DNA of 64,000 bases from Omphiscola glabra (Eukaryota; Mollusca; Gastropoda; Lymnaeidae). The first letter of the stretch is position 1. Each line of letters starts with the position of its first letter. Both the position numbers and the translations under genes were made by a program. The notes under the pieces are model-generated. The model was not told the DNA's origin. It did no database searches and was given only the letters and a program-made list of their open reading frames with translations. The stretch spans positions 8,983,562-9,047,561 of the forward strand of contig OZ024810.1 of the NCBI GenBank assembly GCA_964017045.1, given 5' to 3'. Positions 56,659 to 64,000 of this stretch are shown in pieces.

Positions 56659-57500
56659 ACTCCTGTTATCATTAAAATATGTATACGTGTCTTTTTTCTT
56701 CGTTATAATTTTAATCTGGAATAGAAGAGAACTGGACCATGACGACGTTCTGACGCAGTGCTCCGTGTTGTTACCATCCGTGCTGAAATTTTGTTGTACA
56801 GTAAAACTCTTCACATAGAGGGCGATCATTTTATTTATGTGTATTTAAAAAAACAACAATAGGACACGTTATGTGAACTAAATGGACCTTTCGAGAAATT
56901 ATATGGTTTACATTATTGGCGTTAAGTGATGACCGGACATACTGTGATCGATTTTGAAACCAAAACCGGTTGTTTATTTAATGAAACGTTGTATCGATTA
57001 ATTTTGTTTTTCCGTTTCTTAAGTACCTTTCTTTTTAAATAGATATATTATTTATTACTAATATGAAAGTCGGAAAACTAAACTAAAAGAAACAGCATAA
57101 AGTATATTAGAGAATATTATACGTCAAGTGCTGGTACCAAACTGGATCAAAATAAGAGCTGTTTTCACTGTTCTAAAAAAAATTAGTTTCACCTTATGCT
57201 TTCAATCTTTTCAAATATGTCATTCTGAACTTTTTATATGGAACAGTTGAGAACGGACTGGTAAATCCATAAACTGTTTATATTTTTAAATTCTAATTCC
57301 TATAACCGTGTTTTCAACGAAATACTGATATTAACCTCTCTATATTTTCCATGCAAAAGGTACGAAAGTTAGCCATATTTACTCTAGATCATTTATTTTG
57401 ACCATAAACTTTTATTACTTTTATCACATATTTCAAATCAATTATTAATTTTTGTTGGTAACTTGCAGTAAAAAATCATATTTTTTAATACAACATAACT
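56659..57500. other. Region without a recognisable gene
   Basis: AT-rich; nothing supported. Confidence 0.4.
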
Positions 57501-57506
57501 TTTAAC

Positions 57507-57660
57507 ACACACACACACACACACACATTCAGACACACGCGAGCAAACACATGCGTATGAATGCAACCGCTCATACACACACACACGCACGTAAACACAC
57601 ACACGCACGTACACACACACGCACTTACACACACACACAAACACACACACACACACAGAC
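57507..57660. repeat. (CA)n microsatellite, interrupted
   Basis: About 150 bp of CA repeats with cgc/gta interruptions. Frames through it encode Cys/Val runs only. Confidence 0.95.
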
Positions 57661-58097
57661 GCTTCGTTCTTACAGTATTTTTTGTCATACCAAGAATCAC
57701 AATCTGGTTTAAATCAATGAAAACACTTACAGTATAAAATCTTTTGGATAAAACATTTTGTCTTTATTAAATGAAGCTGTCCTTCCAATGCCGGACATTG
57801 GATCCTGACATAGTCTGTCCCAAGGAATCAGACGTGAACAACGTAAACAGGTGTGAGCCAGGTATGTATCGATATTCACATGCCCCATCCAAGTAAGAAA
57901 TATTAAATGGCTTATTTTTTTAAAGTTTCATAAATTATGTTAATGATGGTTTTAAAAATGGTTAATTTATTGTATCATAAATAATAATAATTCAATGTAT
58001 GATAAAGATACATGTTATATAATACAATTTTAATTGTGATTAATTTTTGATATCATGTCTAATTAATTTTTTTAATCAAGGAAAAACACAGTTTAGA

Positions 58098-58145
58098 TCA
58101 TGGGTCCTCAATCTATGGCCCGTGGGCGTTCTTAACGCGGCCCAC
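58098..58145 (+). mobile_element. hAT-like terminus (gggtcctcaatctatggccc)
   Basis: The 'GGTCCTCAA...TGGCCCG...CGGCCC' pattern is like the ends of many hAT elements. Only one end was found. Confidence 0.3.
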
Positions 58146-59070
58146 CTGACCTATGGCATATATCGACATCCAATGATTAGTCACCAACCTCGGCACAGAC
58201 CAAATCAAAAAATTAGTCACCAACTACGCCACAGACCACATCAAAAGATTAATCACCATGAAAATAGTAAATGATATATTCAAAAGATGTTAAGCAAAAT
58301 TGTACAAATAATATAGGTCACAAAATAATATATTGCGTTCTGCTTTATTTGGAGAAGAAAATGGCATAGAGAGTTTAACATGGTTGCGTTGATTTTTAAA
58401 AAAAAAATGGGGACTCAATATCCCTATCAGCTCGCAAGCTTCTTGGACCCAGACACACAAAATTTTGATTGTATGGCTCGTTGAGATAGTGATAGCAGCG
58501 ATATAAAATACATTGGGTAGAGTCAAAGGCCTCCACTCCCCCCCCCCTCCCTCAAAAACCCATCGTCGTTAATTCAGTCTTCGTGATAAAAGGAACTGCG
58601 CTTGCATGACCTCATTAAATGCTAAGTCTTTCCTCCTGTATTTCATCATCACTGGTGCTATTCCTTATGGAGGCCTCTCTCCTGCTCACCACATTCTGCC
58701 ACTCACACATTTCGATGAACTTTCATTTCTACGCATTATGTATCCGCCTCTGTCTCATTCTTCCGGTGAGCCGTCTGTCCCTTGTTCAGACCTGTTTACT
58801 CTTACGATTTTGGCGTACAACGTACGATTTTGAGGTGTATAAATTGTATACACTGTATGTTTCTTTTTACTATTAAGATAATGTATTGAACAATTTTGTG
58901 ATGATATTGTACGATTTTAAGAGTTTAAGGGTAAACAGGTCTGCTTGTTTTCTGTCTGTAAACACGAATCACTACTCCGTAATCTCGCATCATCTCTAAC
59001 AGTCTCGTCCAACTCTGTTTCGCTTTAAGTATATTTGATTTATATTGAATACTTGAACATTCATGTTCAC
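58146..59070. other. Region without a recognisable gene, 3' of GIMAP locus D
   Basis: A short internal repetition of acgattttg occurs near 58805-58920. No supported gene. Confidence 0.4.
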
Positions 59071-59076
59071 TTTATT
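59071..59076 (-). terminator. Candidate polyadenylation signal of GIMAP locus D
   Basis: AATAAA on the minus strand, about 185 nt after the stop codon. Confidence 0.4.
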
Positions 59077-59260
59077 CAAAGGGGAAAAGACAAACTATTT
59101 TTTATCAACATGACGTGTTAGCATCGAAAATATTAAATGAAATTCCCTTTGTTTAAAAAAAAAAGAAGAAAATATCATCATTTGTTTTTAAGGAGTTGAA
59201 CTGAGTTAAAATCTCTTTTTGTAATGATCACCATTCACAACTTGCTTGACCTTCACTTAT

Positions 59261-61071
59261 TCACTGACGAAAGGATTGGAACAAAAAGGAACCCACATTT
59301 TTAAGTGCCTGTATTGTTTCGCGTCTCATGTGAAGCTTCAACTTCTGAAAATCATCAGTCATTTCCCCTATCTTTGGTTTTAGCAGAATTAGTTTATCTT
59401 GTAGTAACGTTACCTGCACCCGTACTTGAGTCTGTAATGATTTCAGTATCCCCGTGTCTCGATCTTTCTCTTTTAATTTTTGTTCGTGTCGCATCAACTC
59501 CAGGAGCAAAGTTTCTAATTGGATTTCATGGTCAAGTGGTACTGGTTTACGCTCCAATGAATGGTTCATTTTTCTTATTATCTCCTCGGTCTCCGTTTTT
59601 AACGTTTTGAACTCTTCTCCAACGATAAGTTCTTCGTGGCCGTGCTTCGCTTTCACAAAATCAGGCAGAGAATAACTTGCACGTTTATTATCTTGGATTT
59701 TTTCAACCCATCCCATTAGCTCTTCGCGCTGTTTGCGTTGTTTGTTTGTATCACGGGTTTTATTGTCAAACAAAACACACCTGTAGCCTACCTCTTCAAA
59801 TAAAGTCTTTATATCACCTGTTTGTTCCCGGCACCAATTTTCAAACGTTATTTCATCATCTTCCGTATCCAGATAAAAGCTGTCTCCGTAAGAGAAAACT
59901 AAAATCCCCCAATCTCTGAACACATATTCTCCAAAGATAGACTTGACCATTTGTACGGCGTCTTTCTCTTGTTTGGTAAACCGGACGCCATATTTGATCA
60001 CGAATATCAGAGCATGGAACCAAGGGTCACATTGCTCGACGGCTTCACGCGCTGACTGTATGACAGACTGGACATCACCTACCATGTCAGATCCCGTGTC
60101 ACCTAACCCTGTACAATCCACAACCTTGACCCCTGCACTCGTGGACACTTGGTTCTTCAACGGTGCGCCAAATTGATGGTTGGATCTCATCGTGAACTTA
60201 TTTTCTCCGAGAATGGAGTTCCCAACAGAACTCTTCCCGTTACCAGTTCTTCCCACCAGCAACACTGTACGCATGCCTTCCCCTGTTTGTAATAATAACA
60301 ATAAATTAATACAATAAAATATAATAGTAACATTATGAAAGGATACGTATGTGTTTATTAGGAAAGCTATACACAGGAATGTTTCTTAGCAAGCCTTTGT
60401 TAACGTAGAAATACATAAGTACAAAATAATCATACACTGCATATCATATTAAACAAAACCCAATGCTAACACATTTTTTAGGAACAATTTTATTCTTGTA
60501 TTACAGGGTTGTATTGGATAATAACCAAGATTATGACTGTTTGAACGTGGCAATAAAATAAACAATTTAACCTTGAGAATTAAAACTAAATGTTCGTATT
60601 TTCTGACATGTATAAGACTTTGCAGTACGGCACTAGGAAAAAAAACATCAGTAGTGGCGGTGCCGCGACAAGCAAAATATGCGCCCTCCTGGGTAGAGCC
60701 CTAATTTATGCGCCCCCTCACGCCAAAAATTTACATTAATAAATATAGAGTGCATGAAAAAAAATGACAATTTGAGCACACTCGGTAGGTGGCGCTCTCT
60801 CGTGATGGCTCCCGTGTCCAATGAACATTGTCAGAATGTTTTAAAATTATGGAAATTAGCATCATTTTTCCCATTTATAAGCAGTTTATAAAAGTTGTCA
60901 TTTAGTGTTTTCATGCAAACCATGTTTTCTCTTTCCGTATGTGGTAAAACGTATATGTCTAGGGATGTAATTAGTATAGTTCCTTTTTGTGGCGGGTGCC
61001 TTTCTGTGTATATATATATATAATGTATTCATAAATATAACAAGTTTATTGAAATAAATACTAAAATTAAA

Positions 61072-61120
<49 letters not shown>

Positions 61121-62539
61121 AACAACCGTTCTATTTGTTAACAACTTTAAAAATAGCCAAAGCACAACAAGGTTGCTAGACACCGAAATTTTGTTGCTTT
61201 TCGATAACGTGCGGAATGATGCAAAACAAATTTTAGGTATGCGCTAAAATGAATCACTGCATTTTTTATTTATAAAAAATTTTCTTGGGAAGGGCTCAAT
61301 GACCCCCCCCCCCTTTTTTCCAGCCAATAACCTCGCATTTGCCCGGGAGCCTACGACACCCTCGACTGATGTTATACCTCCTCCCCCATCTCCCCCCCCC
61401 ATGACGATCAATGTGCCAATACGGGGGTTGTGGACAGAGAGAGAAAGTACAGTTTGGGCACAAAGAACACTCTGGGGTACGCCACAGTCGGAAATGAATT
61501 CAAGCTATGTACTGCAATAGATGCCCTATTGCCTAATTGTTTGCGCTTATAGATGCCCTGTCCCCCTGGAATGTCTCTCCACACCTTCCCCCCCCCCCCC
61601 CCCCCCGACCCTGAAACTATTGCTCTGAAAGAAACAGGGAAGTATGTTATACGCCAAATGGCACCCCTTGATCTTGAATTTATTTTTTAAACTCCTGGGC
61701 CGGAATTAACCCCTCCCCCAAGCCCCTCCCACTTTACATTCGGCAGCCGTCACCGCCCTCACCTTCTCCCCCCCCCCCCGCCCCCCCCCAACCCTAATAA
61801 AATGTATAGTCTCTGCAGCTTTAAGAAAAAAAACACTGGATGTTAGTAGTTACGATGATTTTCTTGAACAGTCATTATTCTCTGTTGAATTTTGAATATA
61901 TATTTTTGTGCTATATAGATTCCACAGATTGAACTCACCTAGAGCCAAAAGTATACCCTCAGCAGAACTGAATTTAGTGTCTGCTGGGTGAAGGGATGGA
62001 GTTATAGCTGAGCCTGGTCACCGTTATTCCAAATTTTGACACTGCCCAGTGGCGTAGCTAGGGTAACTGCCGCCTTGGGTGGGGTGAAGCCTTTTGCTAT
62101 CCCGTTTCCGCGACAAAACGCTTCCGCCGGCCTCAAATGCCACCCCTCTATAAAAATGAAAAACATCCCCGGGTTCGGACCGCCCCCCTGTACCCCCTTC
62201 TTTTCTACGCCACTGTGACTGCCCACCCGAACATCTGAAATGCCCCCCCCCCCCCGGGAAAAAAATGTCTGAAAGAAATACTGACCTCCCGCACACACCC
62301 ACCCACACACACGCACACACAGACACACTCAATCATATAGAATATAGCGTTATAATATATCTGATACATCTTCATTCTCAAGAGACTGCCTTTTGAAAAA
62401 GAGTTTGGGTTTTTAGATGATACTTTAACCCCTTTATTACTAATAATGGCCTGGTGCTTTTGGACAACACAGATCCCAATCCATAACACCTCAAGCCGAA
62501 GCCTAAGTACCTGGACTCACCTTGAACTTCAGCCATCAT
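59261..62539 (-). CDS. GIMAP/AIG1-family GTPase, locus D, two exons, 346 aa
   Basis: Exon 1 is 62539-62521 (MMAEVQ plus one base, donor CAAG/GTGAGT). Exon 2 is 60282-59261 (acceptor ATTACAAACAG). The phases join to a split Gly, and 19 + 1022 nt give 347 codons including TGA. Motifs: P-loop GRTGNGKS (residues 17-24), DCTGLGDT (62-69), FSYGD (G4) and CVLFDNKT (G5). After the GTPase domain comes a long charged helical tail (about 230-335: EEFKTLKTETEEIIRKMN, LRH-type heptads) likely to form a coiled coil. There is no decapeptide array and no CAAX end, unlike B and C. It is the best candidate for a complete simple GIMAP gene here. The first exon is short, so it is supported only by ATG, donor and phase. 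Confidence 0.85.
60302..62516. other. Intron 1 of GIMAP locus D
   Basis: Holds (TA)n at 61073-61117, C tracts at 61303-61313, 61588-61606 and 61768-61779, a C13 tract at 62243-62255, a CA-rich stretch at 62290-62330 and the MITE at 62047-62215. No other gene was seen. Confidence 0.5.
62047..62215. mobile_element. 169-bp MITE with CAGTGGCGTAG...CTACGCCACTG ends
   Basis: Terminal inverted repeats cagtggcgtag / ctacgccactg. The interior is related to the copy at 62898-63086 ('aaatgccacccctctataaaaatg' versus 'aaatgtcacccttgcataaaaag'). Confidence 0.75.
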
Positions 62540-62897
62540 TCCCGCTTGTGTCTTCGATGTCAATAAATCAGTTCATAAAGCAACACGGGATTGCAGTCGT
62601 GAACGATAAGACTAGCGAGTTGTTTTTTTTACAACTAACGAGAGCAGATAATACACACTGGGACGACACACTACAGCTGTCCACACTCGACACAGTCACA
62701 CACCTGAACAGCTAGCTGCTTGCGAGAGTAGGTCGAGCTTTATCACCATCTGTTTTCCTGGGAAAGCAGACTGACACAAAGGGGAATTCCCGAAGAATAA
62801 AAAACTTCGGTACTGTTCCCGGGGCCGCCTTCACAGAAGACTCAGTAGTTTATTTTAACTACATTATTATTTAGGCTCTGGTATGGGCATGGGCGGT

Positions 62898-63086
62898 CAA
62901 TGGCGAAGCTAAGGTTGGTGCCGCCCGGGCGGAATAAGATTTTTGCCGCCCCTCCCTTTTTTCAACAAAGAACAAAAACAAAAAAAAACTTAGCAGTTGG
63001 CCGAAAATGTCACCCTTGCATAAAAAGAAAAAAGGTGCCGCCTGTGCGGACCACCCCTCCACACCGCCTCCCTTCATACGCCACTG
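62898..63086. mobile_element. 189-bp MITE, second copy of the CAGTGGCG family
   Basis: caatggcgaagctaagg at the left, catacgccactg at the right. Same family and orientation as 62047-62215, about 680 bp away and more diverged at its left end. Confidence 0.7.
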
Positions 63087-63114
63087 TGGACGGCCTAGAT
63101 AAAAGTGTATTACC

Positions 63115-63595
63115 GATGACTGGAACATATCTGCATCATGGATGACTGAAATAAATGTGTTAAGGATGACTGAAATATATTTATATGTATTATGGATGAC
63201 TGAAATATAATATATGTATTATGAATGACTGAAATATATATATATGTATTATGGATGACTGAAATATATATGTATTATGGATGACTGAAATGTATATATG
63301 TATTATGGATGACTGAAATATATATGTATTATGGATGACTGAAATATATATGTATTATGGATGACTGAAATATATATATGTATTATGGATGACTGAAATA
63401 TTCATATGTATTATGGATGACTGAAATATAAATGTATTATGGATGGCTGAAATATATATGTATTATGGATGGCTGAAATATATATATGTATTATGGATGG
63501 CTGAAATATATATGTATTATGGATGACTGAAATATATATGTATTATGGATGACTGAAATATATATATATTAGGGATGACTGAAATATAAATGGTT
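63115..63595. repeat. Minisatellite, 26-28-bp unit, about 17 copies
   Basis: Unit tatgtattatggatgactga plus aata(ta)n. Length varies through the TA part, and a 'ggatggctg' variant occurs in three consecutive copies. Confidence 0.95.
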
Positions 63596-63599
63596 GCGT

Positions 63600-63640
63600 G
63601 GTTATATATATATAATTTATATATATATATATTACACGTA
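63600..63640. repeat. (TA)n tracts
   Basis: Short TA repeats at the end of the minisatellite. Confidence 0.7.
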
Positions 63641-63779
63641 TCACTTATCTAACATAGAACGTTCGGAGTCACTGAGAAATATTTAAGTAGGCCACAAGAT
63701 TTCTTGGAAAACAAATTTGTATCCCTCAAAATTGCTTCAAGGGACCAGGTGTTGCAAGTGGATCAAGGTTGGAGTAAGC

Positions 63780-64000
63780 ATACTTGGTCTGTGTCAGTCT
63801 AACTGTGTCTGGTCTGTGCGTCGGCCTCAGTATAACAGTGAGTATAACACATGTATGTGTCGGTCTAACTGTGTGTGGTCTGTGTGTCGGCCACAGTATA
63901 ACAGTGAGTATAACACATGTATGTGGCGGTCTAACTGTGTGTGGTCTGTGTGTCGGCCTCAGTATAACAGTGAGTATAACATATTTCTGTGTCAGTCTAA
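63780..64000. repeat. Tandem repeat, about 68-bp unit, cut by the window end
   Basis: Three-plus copies of a unit containing gtgtcggtctaactgtgtg, gtctgtgtgtcggcc and agtataacagtgagtataac. It continues past the window. Confidence 0.9.

Noticed and set aside
57438..57700. Val/Cys-rich open frames
   Set aside because: Translation of a CA microsatellite.
62002..62489. Several overlapping minus-strand frames
   Set aside because: They cross the MITE, the C-run and the CA repeat; no domain.

Overview
This window looks like nuclear DNA from a lophotrochozoan animal, most likely a gastropod mollusc. That is inferred from four things: AT-rich DNA with GT/AG introns, many short decayed mobile elements, several AIG1/GIMAP-type GTPase genes (a family expanded in molluscs), and a multi-exon caspase. 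No bacterial, phage or CRISPR feature was found, and no tRNA or rRNA gene was recognised. Exon models rest on splice-site sequence, reading phase and family motifs read by eye.

The window is an innate-immunity/cell-death neighbourhood. Four AIG1 GTPase loci are present. Locus A (about 5.65-6.31 kb, +) is one AIG1 exon with no in-frame ATG. Locus B (19.10-20.75 kb, -) is an AIG1 exon followed by an array of 15 decapeptides and a C-terminal domain ending in a CAAX-like Cys-Ile-Leu-Ser. Locus C (44.86-48.06 kb, -) has a clear ATG exon encoding one AIG1 domain whose phase-1 donor fits the acceptor of a second AIG1 exon, so it predicts a tandem-AIG1 protein. Its second exon carries a homopolymer frameshift and an in-frame stop before a conserved 58-codon tail. 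Locus D (59.26-62.54 kb, -) has a tiny first exon and an AIG1 plus helical-tail exon, 346 aa in all. A decayed copy of the first AIG1 domain of C lies upstream of B (21.49-21.81 kb). With homologous flanks (about 16.7-18.7 versus 42.1-44.6 kb) it shows that B and C are segmental duplicates. A third copy of the flank at 14.6-15.1 kb has no gene left.

Between B and C lies an eight-exon caspase on the minus strand (33.75 to 25.52 kb). All exon phases agree and sum to 346 codons plus stop, with the catalytic His, the QACQG active site and the substrate-binding Arg residues present.

The remaining DNA is mostly mobile-element debris and simple sequence: non-LTR retrotransposon ends (0.3-0.9, 17.6-17.9, 26.9-28.3, 48.4 kb), a 3.0 kb element with perfect 15-bp terminal inverted repeats and a target duplication (7.69-10.72 kb), a decayed hAT-like transposase (36.5-37.2 kb), small inverted-repeat elements, a GGGGCCCCCGGCCCC-boxed composite repeat (51.7-55.1 kb, relative at 1.4-1.8 kb), CCTAACCTGAACC repeats, at least nine short tandem arrays and many C/G homopolymers. 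Roughly half of the window shows nothing assignable.
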